DNA of 64,000 nt from Gigaspora rosea (Eukaryota > Glomeromycota > Glomeromycetes > Diversisporales > Gigasporaceae): contig QKWP01000006.1 in NCBI GenBank assembly GCA_003550325.1, positions 710,465-774,464 of the forward strand. The letters are read 5' to 3'. The position numbers were made by a program, and so were the translations under genes. Every line of letters begins with the position of its first letter. Position 1 is the stretch's first letter. Under the pieces are notes generated by a model. It saw nothing but the letters and a program-made list of their open reading frames with translations. It was not told the DNA's origin and searched no databases. Below are positions 11,500-23,738 of the stretch, in pieces.

Positions 11500-13700
11500 T
11501 TTTGGAGATTAGTAAAGAACATGATGATATCAGCGAAGCAAGTACAGATAAGTTAAGTTTTTACAATAAAATTTTATTATATTTAGCTTATTTTATAGTA
11601 TATTCACAGCTAAAAAATTAATTTTAGATACTAATTTCAGACTTGGTGATCTATTCATTCATGAATTATTTAGCATGAGCCAAGGACTGATTAATCTACT
11701 AGCAATCGTAACCAATTTACAAATTAGTACTTTCTTAACTCAATAAATAAAGCAATTATAATTCAATTTGGACAAAAAACCAGGATCTCTCAATATAAGG
11801 CAGTTTGTGCATGTTATTCCTGGCTAAAAATTTGTATAAATTGATTATAAGTTTCTTTCATTCATTCAAGCCATACAGTATTAAATCACTTTTTAGTATA
11901 CCTTAACGTAATAACTCTTCACCAACTAGCCTATCCTAATCTGTTAAAAATTTGTGATATTTCCTGGTATCTTTATTCCTTTTTATTTTGTCTTGATATA
12001 ACCATATATCTTTCTCTAAGTTAGCAAGAAAACACTCTATGGCCCATCTATTTTCTTAGCCTCAGTAATAACTGAAAATTTCTCAGGATCCATTTTATAT
12101 TCAATGGCATATGATAAAACCAGGTTATGTTTGGATAAGTTAGTAAATGATCTCGAAGTTTGTTTAATATACTTTTATGCAAATTCTGTATAGCGATTAT
12201 AACTTTCTTTTGATTGATATGAAAAGAGCAGTTAAGAAAATAGTAAACATTTTTAACTAGACAGCTCTAGTTGCCCCATATACAGGACATTTAGCTTCAG
12301 TATATTTAAATATATCTGATAAGTTTCAATTTTTAGCCTCAAGCTCAGCAATATGAATTTTCAACAAACTAATTTGGAATGCATGTTTGAAAATATTTTT
12401 ATAAGATATATATTTGTTCAAAACTTATTTAATAAAATTACTTTTACCATGAAATATTTTTGATTCGAAGAGGTGCACTTTTGCCAAGAATTCTAGAATT
12501 TTGATAGACCTTTTGGGTACCTTTGGGTCATTGCTTTGCAATAATACCAATCTTTAGCATATTTTACAAATGGTCTATCAACTCAATAAAGCCATTTAAT
12601 TACAGCATACTGGATTACTTTAGCAAAATTTATTCACTTTTGCTATAAATGATATGTTCAACATGGATATTATTTTATAGCGATTGATTCATTCAAGACG
12701 TGCATAACATTAGTAATGTATGTGACTTAATGGGATCGTGACCCAGACTAATATTTGCTTATGTTGGGTTTACATATAACAACACTTCTCTGAGGCCTAT
12801 TATTGCTTTGCAGGCCCATAGGAGCAACATAGAGAGTTATGGCTTTGCCCTATAATGTGATGGGATTTGTGTTAGAGAAACTAGCTCTATTATATAAAAC
12901 ATAGACAAGGCCCTATAAAGCTCGATATTTAACTTTACCTTTTACTTTATGCTTTAGAATGGGTGTTTCTTTCAATACTAGATATAGAAGAATTATCTGA
13001 ATTGACGTTTAAAGTACTCAAATTGGAAGTGGCTGAATCAGAAGTTGTAGAGATATTTGATTTGTGATACAATGAATCTTTTAATTTCCTAGGAAGTATT
13101 TTGTAAAAGTCATGAATATCTCTTTTATTAACCAATATTATAACTCTTGGCTTTTTCAGTTTTTGATACTCCAGATCCATTGAGATCTTTAACACACAGA
13201 GTTGTTCTTACAAAAGCATCTTCTTTGTCGATTACAATTTCAGGTATGTATATTTGAAGTTTATCATTATTATACTTTCTACCATAAAACCAATTATTAT
13301 CTAGTAAAAAATATAGTTAGGTGTTTTAGAGTTAATTTTTCTATAAGTACTTCAGTTGGAATCGTGATAGATTTTTTATTACTAAGACAGGCATTATTTT
13401 CTATGTTAGAGATAAATGTAGTAGAATTATGGCCAATCCAAGTAGAGCTGTGGTTTCTTCTCTAACGAATTAATATCTTTCTCTTTAGGAGTCAACTTTT
13501 TGCTAATTTTGCTACTAATTTTTTTAAAGAGTTTATTACTATATATAGAGATTCCCAAAAATCCTGGTTCAAGGCAACAATTAACATTTTGCGTTCCTAC
13601 TTTAGCTTTAACTATTTTTACTTTCATACTAAGCTATATTACGTGATCTATAAAATAACCAAAAAAATAACTTAGTAAATAATTACCCATTCTCTACTAT
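11500..13700 (-). pseudogene. Decayed retroelement-like coding traces
   Basis: Minus-strand fragments include a heptad-like stretch (KHAFQISLLKIHIAELEAKN, about 12400-12340), ENRWAIECFLANLEKDIWLY (about 12055-12000), an open 82-aa Ser-rich frame at 13195-12947 (SNISTTSDSATSNLSTL) and a 66-aa frame at 13627-13427 (KVGTQNVNCCLEPGFLGISI). A short element near 12560-12640 recurs near 13850-13910, encoding IQYAVIKWLYRPDGSF-like peptides. These traits suggest gag-like or accessory retroelement sequence, but no diagnostic motif is intact. Confidence 0.3.
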
Positions 13701-14374
13701 TAAATATAATTATTTGTAACCCATGATGAGTAATTAGGAATAATCATACAGTCTCTTTGATATAATTATTGATTGCAGAAATAAAATCCGTTCTATCTAA
13801 TGATGGAGCTTATTTACATTTTGATATATTGATTTTTGGCTTGCTTTATAAATGATCCATCAGGTCTATAAAGCCATTTAATTACTGCATATTGGATAAT
13901 TTTAGCTGAATTAATTTGTTTTTCCATAAATGATATATCTTCTGGATAATTAATGATGCATGATTTTATTTATATAATGCTAGTTGAACTTTAAAATTCC
14001 ATATTTAGTGTCATTACCTATTTGCTTATAGCTGGTCAAATTATTTTTTGATATGAAATACAAAATTTTACCAATAATCTTAACTATTAATTTTATATCC
14101 AGGAATAAATAAATATCTGCATATATATTTGGATGGATAATACTTTGCAAATTGTAACCAAGCTTCTGGTGTTTTTAGATTATTGATATAGTTTAAACCA
14201 TAATCAGTAAATATTTATTGGGTATAATTATTTTTTGTCATTATTTTTATTAGCTAAGACTTTTTATTTAATAAATAGGTCACAAGCTCGAAATATATTG
14301 AAGAATAGGTAAATAATTAGTTATTTTTTTAGATAAAGATATAGTATATAATATAAATTATATTATAAAATAGC
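13700..14374. other. AT-rich interval with weak minus-strand peptide traces
   Basis: Around 14230-14090 the minus strand reads YGLNYINNLKTPEAWLQFAK and then YYPSKYICRYLFIPG without interruption. This is protein-like but unidentified. The rest shows nothing. Confidence 0.25.
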
Positions 14375-14901
14375 ATATATAAAATGTAAAATTCATGAAA
14401 AGGGTTATGAGCCTTACTTGGTTAAGGTATTAATTGATACATCATCGGATGAAAATATTATTAGAAAAAGCTTAGTCAATAAACTTGGAATAAAATATAG
14501 TGACCTACCAAAATATATCAAAAAACAAATAAAAGGTGCTGTAGATATTGTAGAAAGCCTTGAATTATCTTTTTGATTTAAGAGTAAGGATAAATTAGTA
14601 TCTGGTAGTGATAAAGTTTTAAATGATTTTGTAGTTTGCAAAGAACCTAAAGCTGATCTTGTATTAGGAATACTATGGCTATAGTTGTGTGAAACAAAAA
14701 ATTGATCCTTATAGTGGAAGAATTACAATCTATAATAGAGTGATACCATTCTACAAGAATCCATCTGTTAATTTAGAGAGCAATATATCTAGTCTGAATA
14801 TTTCTCAAGAAAACCATACACCATGCAAGACTAAAAGAAAAAAGAAAATTTTAAGGGACAAAGCTGGAAAAAAACTAATTTTTAATAATCACTGCATCTG
14901 A
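14375..14901 (+). pseudogene. Broken retropepsin domain of an LTR retrotransposon
   Basis: The plus strand reads PYLVKVLIDTSSDENIIRKS and then LVNKLGI, the active-site region of a retroviral-type aspartic protease, with DTS where DTG or DSG is usual. After a TGA, LVSGSDKVLNDF and ADLVLGILWL follow; the latter matches the hydrophobic-hydrophobic-Gly motif of the second half of the domain. A frameshift then leads to KIDPYSGRITIYNRVIPF (open at 14689-14901). Reverse transcriptase and integrase are not seen nearby. It is a fragment and not active. Confidence 0.6.
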
Positions 14902-14999
14902 TTCCTTATCTTTATTCAAATTTGAGTCTAACTCTGGATTATCTAATGATAATGAAAATTTTATTGTGGATATAGCAAAAGTGAAGAAGCATGCTTAGC

Positions 15000-16038
15000 T
15001 ATCATTATCAGAAATTTCTTTATACAAACCGATAATATCCTTGACTTCACTATTTTTTTGCTTAGGTGCTAGAGTATTTGGTCTTTTATTCATTGCACTA
15101 TAATATTCAACTAACGAAGCATGGTCTATTTTATGCCTATATGCCAATTGTCGTAAATATTAATGGCAGGAATCATTCTTACCTTCATGTACTCTGGAAG
15201 CATAATCAGCTCCTATTTTCTTAATATAAATAAGGTGACTTAAGAATTGATTAAGTGGTACAACATTAGTATTTCTATCCTTATCTTTTAACAAGAAAGA
15301 GAATTTATCAAGTATTGACCTCTGAATCCAGATAAATAATTAATTCTCTTGCTTGTATTGGATTTTTTTCCATTGAAAGAAATGGTTTGGATTCTTCTAC
15401 TTCACCTTTATTTTTTGCATAACCAATACAGTACCAAGAATAGTCAGGATTATACTATGACTTACAACTTGGTTTGTATCAATTGATATAAAGATTTTTC
15501 ACATCTTCTAATTGCATACATAGTATTATTATTACGTCTATTAGATTTTGCATTGAAGGAAACTTGGTAATATACATTTGTTAAGCCTTTCCTGAACTTT
15601 TTTTAAATAAAAGGACTCAGGACAATTATAACTATTAATTCTATGAAGTATACATTTTCTTGCTTGAATCTAATTTGCTTCTTTAGTAACAAAAGGTATT
15701 TTTGTTAACTCAGTGATGAAATAATCAGCTCCAAGTTTGCACAGCTCTTTTCATAATAAATTAAGCTGAGAATTTTTAGCAACAGTAGTAGTAGCAGAAG
15801 AAGTCAAATCATATACAATTCCATTTATCTCTTCAGATGAGAGATTATTTTTTATAATATACTGGGCAATAATTTTGATAGAATCTCTTTCATCAACATG
15901 TCTCCCAGGTGATTGAATAGGAATAAAAATATTAGCTTGCTCCTTACTTAATCCCAACTCTTGGAAGTGTCTTTTAGCCTGATCTTTAGCTTTCCAGGCC
16001 TGCTCTTTTGTCTTGCCATTTGAAAGTTTACTAGCCAA
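15000..16038 (-). pseudogene. Unidentified decayed gene (minus strand)
   Basis: An open 95-aa stretch (16038-15751) contains ASKLSNGKTKEQAWKAKDQA and LGLSKEQANIFIPIQSPGRH. In-frame stops follow, but the same frame continues sensibly with KELCKLGADYFITELTKIPF and then ARKCILHRINSYNCPE. Nearer 15100 a fragment reads HKIDHASLVEYYSAMNKRPN. It is clearly coding-derived but the family is unknown to me. It ends just outside the left end of the candidate 6.6-kb transposon. Confidence 0.35.
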
Positions 16039-16530
16039 CTCTTCAATATAACTACTAAGCTGTAGTAAACTACATCAGCGAATTATATATACATAATCTT
16101 ATGTAAGATATTAGGGCCGTAATATTATGAAAATCTTATGATCAACGTGGTAGATTATGCATTATATTACGCTATATTACAGTAATATTACGGTTATTAT
16201 TTCGAAATATTTCGAAATATATTGCAAATAAAAAAATTACAAATTACACCCTACAGGGGTTGTGTACTCATGCAGATCAATAAACTAAAGCATGCAGAAA
16301 GTATATTTTGATATTTTCATATTGTTTCGTAATATTTTGCAAATTTTTGCAAATTTTCAAAAATTTTTAAAAAATAAATAAACAATATACATATTCATAT
16401 AATCATGCTTTTTTACAGGTTTTTGCAAAATTTCGCATGGTTTCACAATTTAATATAAAATTTTATATTTTTTTATTTATACATTTATTAAATATACATT
16501 TTTAATTAATATTATATACTTTATTATATA

Positions 16531-17144
16531 GGGAATTGCTATTCGCACCATGGATTTTTGCTATTCGCACCATGTTTATACAAGATTTTCTATTTTTAGA
16601 ATTTATCACTTGTGTTATACAAAGGCCCGGTGCATTGTTTTTGCGAAATAATTTTTGGTTACACGCTGCTAATGCTGTGTAATATTATACAAGTCTAATT
16701 TTGGTAACCTAACCTGGGTCAGCCAGCATTAAGCTTAATGCTAGTAGATACTATCATAATAATGCCCCCGGCATAGTTAGACATAATTCCAGCCCACCCT
16801 AACCCTAAATCTAGCCAATCACTGTATATATACTAGATGCATATGTCCTAGATTTAGGGTTAGGGAGGACCGGAATTATGTCTAACCCCGCTGGGGGCAT
16901 TATCATGATAGTGACCACCAGCATTAAGCCTAAGGCTGGCTGACACAGGGTTAGCTTACCAAAATTAGACTCGTGTAATATTATACGATATTAGCGGCAT
17001 GTAGCCAAAAATTATTTTTGCAAAAACAATGCACTGAGCCTTTGTATAACATAAGTGCATATATTATTTTGAATTCTAAAAATAGAAATTCTTGTGTAAC
17101 CATGGTGCGAATAGCAAAAATCCATGGTACGAATAACAATTCCC
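16531..17144. mobile_element. 614-bp foldback/MITE element with perfect 8-bp target duplication
   Basis: The whole element is a long imperfect palindrome. It begins GGGAATTGCTATTCGCACC, and the same motif appears inverted at the right end. It is flanked by ATTATATA at 16523-16530 and 17145-17152, a perfect 8-bp duplication. The terminal motif GCTATTCGCACCATG is repeated in tandem with a 22-bp period on each side. Near the centre there are telomere-like CCCTAACCCTAAA and TTTAGGGTTAGGG stretches. No coding sequence is present, so it would be non-autonomous. The 8-bp duplication fits hAT, Zisupton/KDZ or P-type transposases. Confidence 0.85.
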
Positions 17145-17743
17145 ATTATATATTATGTATTATTTTTACATTATTACAAATATTTTAAACTATGATATCC
17201 TCGGGCTTAAATCTACATTCACGTGACTTTTTTCACTTTTTTTGCCAATCATTTTTGTCATGTGATATTATTTAAACCAATCACAACCCGCCACATAATA
17301 CATAATACCTGATGCGTATAAATTTTAAAATTAGTTAAATACTCAAAAACATTTTAATATCAAGTATTTTAATGAATAATTTTTTTTATTTTTATTAAAG
17401 TATATTTTTTAACCATGAAAAATCATAAAATGGATCAGTGTTTTTTTAGTTGAGCACAGTATTTAAAAAATAATGCAATTTTTTTTTTTAACAAGATAAA
17501 ATGCTTTTTTTTGATCAAGTAAAAAAACATTAAATTGCACTTTTTATTTTTAATCACAGCAAAATCACACATTTTATATATCCGCATACATAATTTACAA
17601 ATTCTTATCACATAATTCCATGTCCCTAAGCTTAAGCGTGGTAATGAAGGACAGGGGTACCAAATAATTGATAATAAATATTTTGTTTAAGTATGTTTAA
17701 GACTTTATTTTTTTTTTACAAAAAGAAAACATAAAACTAGTAT

Positions 17744-20050
17744 TTAATCATTAACTCGAATTCGTTGATGCAATTTGAACTGTTTTACAGCTCTTTTGGC
17801 ATCCTTTCCTTCTAAGCCATTTGCATAGGCTTCAATATATCTCCAAGCTTTACAATTAAATCGTCTAATCATTGATAAAGGTATGTTGTCAAGTATTCTT
17901 GGTACACGAATTTGTAATTGTGCATATGAATAATCACATCGTTGATGAGCAGTTCATTTTGTAGCACCCTAGTAACGTTCAATAAAATTGCACTCACAAT
18001 GAAATTTCAGATATAATTCAAAAATGTGACTGGCTGCCTCAACGAATTCTGCAATTAAAGTTTTTTGCTTCAAAAAATCTGCTTGCATCATAAGTGTGTG
18101 CCTTGCACAACAACCTTAAACTAATAATAAAAGCAAATATAAATATATAAATAAAATGATTATAATGAGGATTCTTTAATTAAACATGCTATTACTTTCT
18201 TTTTGGTTGCAGTCTAGCTTTCGACCACTCCACAAACCACATTCTTCTAAAATCTGATATGTAAAAAAAAAGAAATTAGTGCTGCACTTTTTTAAAACAC
18301 TTCACAAACCCTATTTATCTAAAATCTAAAATTGACAAACCAAAAAAAAAATAAAAAAATAACATTAGTACCGCAGTTTTTTTAAAAACAATAGTTTACA
18401 TATACCTTTCTAATTCCTTTAAATTTTTTAACGCCTTTATCTAAAAAAAACTTAGGTAGTATAACTTTTCTATGGTCACGGATAAACTATCTATCCTTAA
18501 AATTATAATCTTTTTCTACTTTCAGATTAAGCATCATTCTAGAGCACACAACTACATCTAGTGCATAAGCATTATGATTCGTACTTTGATCGAAACAAAA
18601 TACGGCTTAAAAAAAAAAAACTTAGAGTAAATTAGTAAATGAAAAAAAACTGATTAAGTACAATTGAATCATGCCTATGCATCCGGGATGAAGAAAATTG
18701 AAAATTGGGATAGCTTTTTCAACAAGTTGCTGAACCATATTTTAACTTTTCTAGTAACTATCTCTTGTATTACCTGGCTTGATGATAACACGTGAATATT
18801 GCTCAAGTCCAAGTTGAATAGAATCTTCCTCTGTAAGTCATAAAGAACTATGACATGGACATAAGAAATTGCTAACTATGATAGAACCTTCATGGCCTTT
18901 TTTTTTAATTATGGATTCACTATCTTCGAGCCAAACACATGACGTATTATCATTTGCATAAAAATAAACTTCATCGTGAGTAACCATAACATGACGTGAA
19001 TCGCAAATCTCAAGCTGTTCCAGTGGAATAACAATTTCCATCTCATATCCACAATATCGGTTCATTTTTTTCGATAGTTTATCATTCTAGGTGCCTAGCT
19101 TTTGCGATATTCCTTCACATCTTCTCTTTCGAGCCCGTCAAAGTATACCTGCAAAAAAGTTATAGTATCATTATAAGAAAAAAGAGAAGAAAAAAAAATA
19201 ATTAAAAAAGGGGAGTAACAAAAATCAGGTGATTTTTTAAAGGGGGGGTAAAAAAAGTTGAAATTATATATAAGAACCTGACTATTTATATATTGAAAAA
19301 GAGGGAGGGGGTAGGCCTCTGATAAAAAATAATCAGGTGATTAATGACACTGCCCTAAAGTTAATAAATACTTGTTGTCCTATAGCTCTCTTACGAAAGC
19401 CCCACAAACACATAAATTTTTGCACAGTCATTTCAGAAATAGTAACAGGAACTCCAAGCAACTTAGGAAAAATTGTTGCTTCTAATTCCTTCTTTAATGA
19501 CAAGGGAGAACGATCTTTTGGAAAAACAGAATTCAACCAAGATGAGCTGCTAAATATTATTCTCATCACTAAGTAATGATAACCTTTTTGAATGCTTTCC
19601 TTGCTAATGACTTGACAAAGAACCTTGAACAAGAAATCTTTCACCCATCCACTAATACAACGTGACATATTCTGAATATCTTTCCAAAAAATATTTGCAA
19701 CTTGGTTTGAAGCTTTCATTTTTTTTCACCATCTAATAACAATCTGAAATACTGACAAACAGATGAAAGCCTTTGCACTTCGTAAGGTTGTAACCTTGTT
19801 ATTTCTTTCTTTGCATTTTGAAGACCATGAAGTTTATGTTTTAATTCATTACAACGGGTTTCAATTAATTGTTGAGACTGTATAATAGTATCTTTATGTT
19901 CTTCGTGTCTATTATTATGTAATATTAATGGTGCTTCTCTTCGATCACAAATTTTTATGCCCCACATCTCCTTTAAAGTCTCATCTGCTTAGCTTCCTGC
20001 TGAAGTTGTTCTTGTGCTTTCCTTTTTTTCAAAAGATTTGTCTGATAGTT
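17744..20050 (-). pseudogene. Broken DDE-superfamily transposase
   Basis: Minus-strand pieces in order: a coiled-coil-like N region (19967-19716, IIQSQQLIETRCNELKHKL), a helix-turn-helix-like region (19719-19333), then after a MITE insertion the segment VYFDGLERED, the first catalytic block VTHDEVYFYAND with SIIKKKGHEGSIIVSNFLC (19065-18838), a second block FCFDQSTNHNAYALDVVV (about 18600-18545), and the C-terminal block KFHCECNFIERY followed by GATK and ending RIRVND at 17744. The three blocks fit the D, D and E of a DDE nuclease of a kind common in mushroom and mycorrhizal fungi. Stops (TAG after FIERY, TGA after GATK, TAG in KDR) and frameshifts break the frame. An intron probably lies near 18120-18200. 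A tandem duplication of about 75-85 bp occurs at 18231-18400. The exact superfamily is not assigned. Confidence 0.72.
19210..19355. mobile_element. 146-bp MITE, copy 2, inside the DDE transposase remnant
   Basis: It is similar to 10497-10643 throughout, including ATCAGGTGATTTTTTA near the left end and AGGCCTCTGAT near the right. TA follows the right end (19356-19357); the left TA is now AA. It separates the HTH-like and first catalytic parts of the transposase, so it inserted after, or contributed to, loss of that gene. Confidence 0.75.
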
Positions 20051-20258
20051 TTCTAAATATTTGAAATAATTATAATTTTATAAAGATAAAATTAAAAAAT
20101 TTACAAATATTATAAAACATGCACCAGTATTAAAAACAAATTTTAGGTCTCTATCAGCACCCTGATACTATCCTAAAACCTTTAAGGCATAAACTTGCAA
20201 ACCCTCATAAGTTACTCCAAATAGCTCCCAGTCTTCTAACATTTGTACGTTTTCTATA

Positions 20259-20570
20259 TTATCTATATTTTTTTAGCATTAACTTCTGATTTTGTTGTAA
20301 AGGTACCAAATTTAGTATGGTTCTTGCTTGACGCAATATAAGAGTCAAATTTGGGCAAGGCATTATTGACAATTTGTTACCTAATAAAATAACGAAAAGT
20401 ACAAAAAAAACATTAATTATTACGTAGAATTGTATTGCAGCAAGAGAAGGTGTAGTTAAATTAACGCGATGTGTCTTATATAGAAAAGGTATGACCACGT
20501 GGGTTGATCGTAATTGGCCTAAATTAGGCACATGACACGCATCCGATTGGTTGACATTAAATTTAGCCAT
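20259..20570 (-). CDS. Hypothetical 103-aa ORF
   Basis: It starts MAKFNVNQSDACHVPNLGQL and includes a hydrophobic stretch (about residues 49-63, FYVIINVFFVLFVILLG). That stretch could instead be an intron: it is bounded by GTAATAATT and TTTTATTAG, which would excise 43 nt. No family is recognised. It lies immediately upstream of the DDE transposase remnant and inside the candidate 6.6-kb element, so it may be an element-encoded leader or accessory sequence. Confidence 0.25.
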   Translation of the reverse strand: MAKFNVNQSDACHVPNLGQLRSTHVVIPFLYKTHRVNLTTPSLAAIQFYVIINVFFVLFVILLGNKLSIMPCPNLTLILRQARTILNLVPLQQNQKLMLKKYR

Positions 20571-20879
20571 TCACTTTATTGAAAATTTCTAATAAAATGT
20601 GCCAAGTTCAAAAGGCTACTACTTCTTTAAATTTGGTTTAAATTTAAATTCAAACCACAAGTTTTGTTCTTAAAAGCTAGAAGAACAAATATTGTAGATT
20701 ATTTTTTTATTTGATTGCCTTTTAAAGAAGAAGTAGCATTTTTAGTAAAGCTATTTTTTATGTTGATTTAAAGTCTAGGACACCATACTTACACACTTCG
20801 TCGCATTTAATTCTATTACTATATACAAAAAACTAGCCTAAACACTTATTTTCGCTCACCCACAGTTAGCTATAAAAAA

Positions 20880-21760
20880 ATAAACTATTATATTCCTTAT
20901 ATTTGCTCATTTACTTATATTTGCTTATATTCACTCATATTTGCTACTTTTTGCAAAGTGCCAGAAAAGTTAGAATTAGTGTTCTTGTAAAGTGCTAAAA
21001 AGTCAGAATGTTTTCTTATAAAGTTCTGAAAGAAGTAAGGAATAAATAAAATAAAAAAAATAAGTAAAAAAAACAAACAAAAAGCAAAAAACAAACCTGA
21101 AAAAATAACAAAAAACAAAAACGAAAAAAATAAACTATTATATTTGCTTATATTCGCCTATATTCACTTATATTCAATTATATTCATTCATATTCATGAC
21201 TTCTTGCAAAGTGCCAGAGCATTAGAATTAATGTTCTTGTAAAGTGCTGGAAAAGTCAAGTCATTTTTTTGTATAGTTCTGAAAGAGATAAATAAAATAA
21301 AATAAAATTAAAAAAATAAGTAAAAAAAAAGAAAACACAAAAAACAAAAATGTAAGCAAACTAAGTAAAAAAATAAATGAAGCTCCAAATATTCATTTTC
21401 TTGAAGTAAAAGTTTGTGATTTTGCAATTTAGAAATTATCGAAAGTTTTCGCTAAGTACCAAAATAAAAAATAAAACAAAAAACAAAAACAAAAAAACAT
21501 GAAACAAAAAAATAAATTAAACAAAAACTTGCAAAAACTTGCAAAAACTTGTATTCTTGAAATTTAGAAATTGCTGGATTGTGTTCTTGCAAAGTGTTGA
21601 AAGACTGAGTTGGCTTGTGCAAAGTGCCAAAAGGTCATTGGATTTCTTGTAAAGTGCCAGTGGTAAAGTAAAAAATAAAATAAAAAATTTAAAAATTAAA
21701 AAATAAAAAAAATTAAAAAATAAAAAAAACAAAACAAAACTAAAAAAAATGAACTAAAAC
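20880..21760. repeat. A-rich degenerate tandem repeat, period about 253 bp
   Basis: TTGCAAAGTGCCAG occurs at 20951 and 21204, each followed by TTAGAATTA and GTTCTTGTAAAGTGCT, then a long A-rich tail with AAATAAAATAAAA. Weaker partial copies follow near 21590 and 21617. No coding potential; short ORFs on the minus strand are Phe-rich artefacts. Confidence 0.6.
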
Positions 21761-21959
21761 CAAAAAACAAAAGGAAAATGAAGAAACAAAAATTAATAGA
21801 AAATCTAAATAATAAACAAAAAAAATAAACAAAGATCTAATTTGATCTTGTAGTACAATTATCAAAAATCATCAAAACATTTTAAAAATATTAGTCAAAC
21901 ACATCCTTAATATGATCCAGGTTACAGATTGTCCTAAAATATTTCAAAAGTTTTGAAAT

Positions 21960-22090
21960 ATTAAAAAAATGAAATAGAAAAAAAACGAGAGAAAAAAAAG
22001 AGAAAGAAAAAAAAAGGAGAAAGAAAAAAAAAGAGTGAGAAAAAAAAAGAGAGAGAAAAAAAAAAGAGAGAAAAAAAAAAGGGGGTAAGA
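21960..22090. repeat. Purine-rich GAGAGAAAAAA tract
   Basis: About 130 bases are almost purely A and G on the plus strand, with reiterated AGAGAGAAAAAAAA. Such polypurine tracts can form triplex structures, but no function can be inferred from the sequence. Confidence 0.7.
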
Positions 22091-22678
22091 GTAAACGAGG
22101 GTAAAAATTGGTTGAAATGGCCTTTTTTTTTTATTTTTTTTATTTTGTAGTTTATGTATTTATAATCTAGAACACATTACGGATTAGATGGGTATAGAAA
22201 ATTTTTTAAAAATTTTTTTTCGTATTTTTTTTTACCTAGTGATCCAGGTTGGAATTTTTGTGACAGGTAAAAACACTATATAATTGTTAAAGATCTGTTA
22301 ATCGTTATATATCATTACAATTAAAAAGTAAAAAAAAAACAAAATAGAAGATCTAATTATAAACAAACGAATTAATCTGATTTTGTAGTACAGAATTTGA
22401 ACATTGTTGAACTATTTCAAACTATTTCAAAAAATCAGTCTAATGCACGATCTAGATTACAGATCTACTAATCCAGCTTGGTATCCTAGTTCTAAAATAT
22501 TTTGAAAGGGTTCAAAATATTTCATAACAATTTCAAAATATTTCGAAATTACTTTAGTAATATTTCGAAAATTGATATTTCAAAATATTTTGAAATATAT
22601 TATGTAATATTTTGCTTATATTATGGTTCATAAAATCTTACGTAAGATTATACTATTTTAAATTTGCTGATGTAGTTT

Positions 22679-23560
22679 GTATAGTCAATTTGTAGTAATT
22701 TACAAATAATATAGCGATTTTTGCATGGTTAGTATATGTTATTTAAGATGCTTTATGTAGACTATTCTCATCTAATATATACTATGAAGATTCTTTTTTC
22801 AAATTGAAATTAATTACGCTTTTTTTTTCTATACCCAGAAAAAAGAGTTTATATATACTATAGGTAACCAGGATGTCAATTTGAAATTTACTCACATATA
22901 GGATATAGCAAAAAAATTTATAGCTTTGAAGTTGTAATCTAGACTATATTAAGGTTTATGATTCATTTTTATTTTTTTATAATTCTTGGAATAGATTCTG
23001 GTATATTTCTATACTTATAAACTATTTTTTATAAATATCGTGTCTATTTTCCATTATATCAATCAGTAGTATCATAGCTAGATAGGACAGAACATTCATG
23101 AATCTAATTTGCTTAGGATAATAATAATCTATATTTTCTGGTAATTCTAGAAAATCTAACAAATTTTTGACGTACTTGAAACCATTACACATTAGTCTAT
23201 GGAATGTTGGTTTACTGTGATTAATCTCTCTTTTGGTTAATAAGTTGGCCACTTTCTGGAGTGTTTTTATTTTTTAGTATGATTTATAGTATTAATAGAT
23301 ATTTGATTATATTATTACAAAATAATTTGGAAAAGTTTAAATTGATTTTTAATATACTATATTTGAAAATGCAAGTAAAAATTATGTTAGCAAATATATA
23401 GGATTTTATAGAATATGAAGGTTATAAGCAATACTTCGAATAGTATCTTCAATACATAATATATTATTATAATCTGAAAAGTTTAAATTGGTTTTATATT
23501 AAAGATATTTGTATAAAAAGTGAAATGAGTTTTATATATTATATATTAAAACACTTTGAA
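22679..23560 (-). other. AT-rich interval with one unidentified short ORF
   Basis: The frame 23252-23022 (76 aa) begins MANLLTKREINHSKPTFHRL and contains YVKNLLDFLELPENIDYYYP, which is protein-like but unrecognised. It ends in a stop without any continuation I can follow. The rest of the interval shows nothing. Confidence 0.25.
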
Positions 23561-23566
23561 GGGGTG

Positions 23567-23690
23567 TTCAACCTATCAATACATTAAAAAAGATGATTCA
23601 AAGAGTTCAACATATTAATATATTAAAAGAGATAGTTTAGGGTGTTCAACCTGCCCATATGTTAAAAGAGATAGTTCGATTTGTGGGAAA
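23567..23690 (+). repeat. Short degenerate tandem repeat, about 40-50 bp units
   Basis: Three units share GTTCAACMTRYCMATAYRTT followed by AAAAGAGATAGTT. In one plus-strand frame they read as CSTYQYIKKDDSK- and CSTCPYVKRDSS-like peptides leading toward the small Cys/His ORF at 23739, with stops in between. Confidence 0.45.
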
Positions 23691-23738
23691 GGTTGTAGGT
23701 GAGACATAGGCTGTTCATTGCACTAGAAATTATATGAT

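Larger units (their letters stand above)
16067..22678. mobile_element. Candidate 6.6-kb DNA transposon with inverted terminal repeats
   Basis: AAACTACATCAGC at 16067 recurs inverted at 22678. The similarity continues inward on both sides (a TATAATCTTAYGTAAGAT block, then reiterated TTCGAAATATTT-type palindromes). The interval holds the broken DDE transposase in a plausible position. The flanking bases (GCTGTAGT and GTATAGTC) do not form a clear target duplication, so the ends are provisional. Later insertions sit inside it at 16531-17144 and 19210-19355. It may instead be two unrelated copies of one inverted repeat. Confidence 0.4.

Noticed and set aside
20915..21732. Phe-rich minus-strand ORFs
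   Set aside because: Products of A-rich tandem repeats, no protein-like composition.
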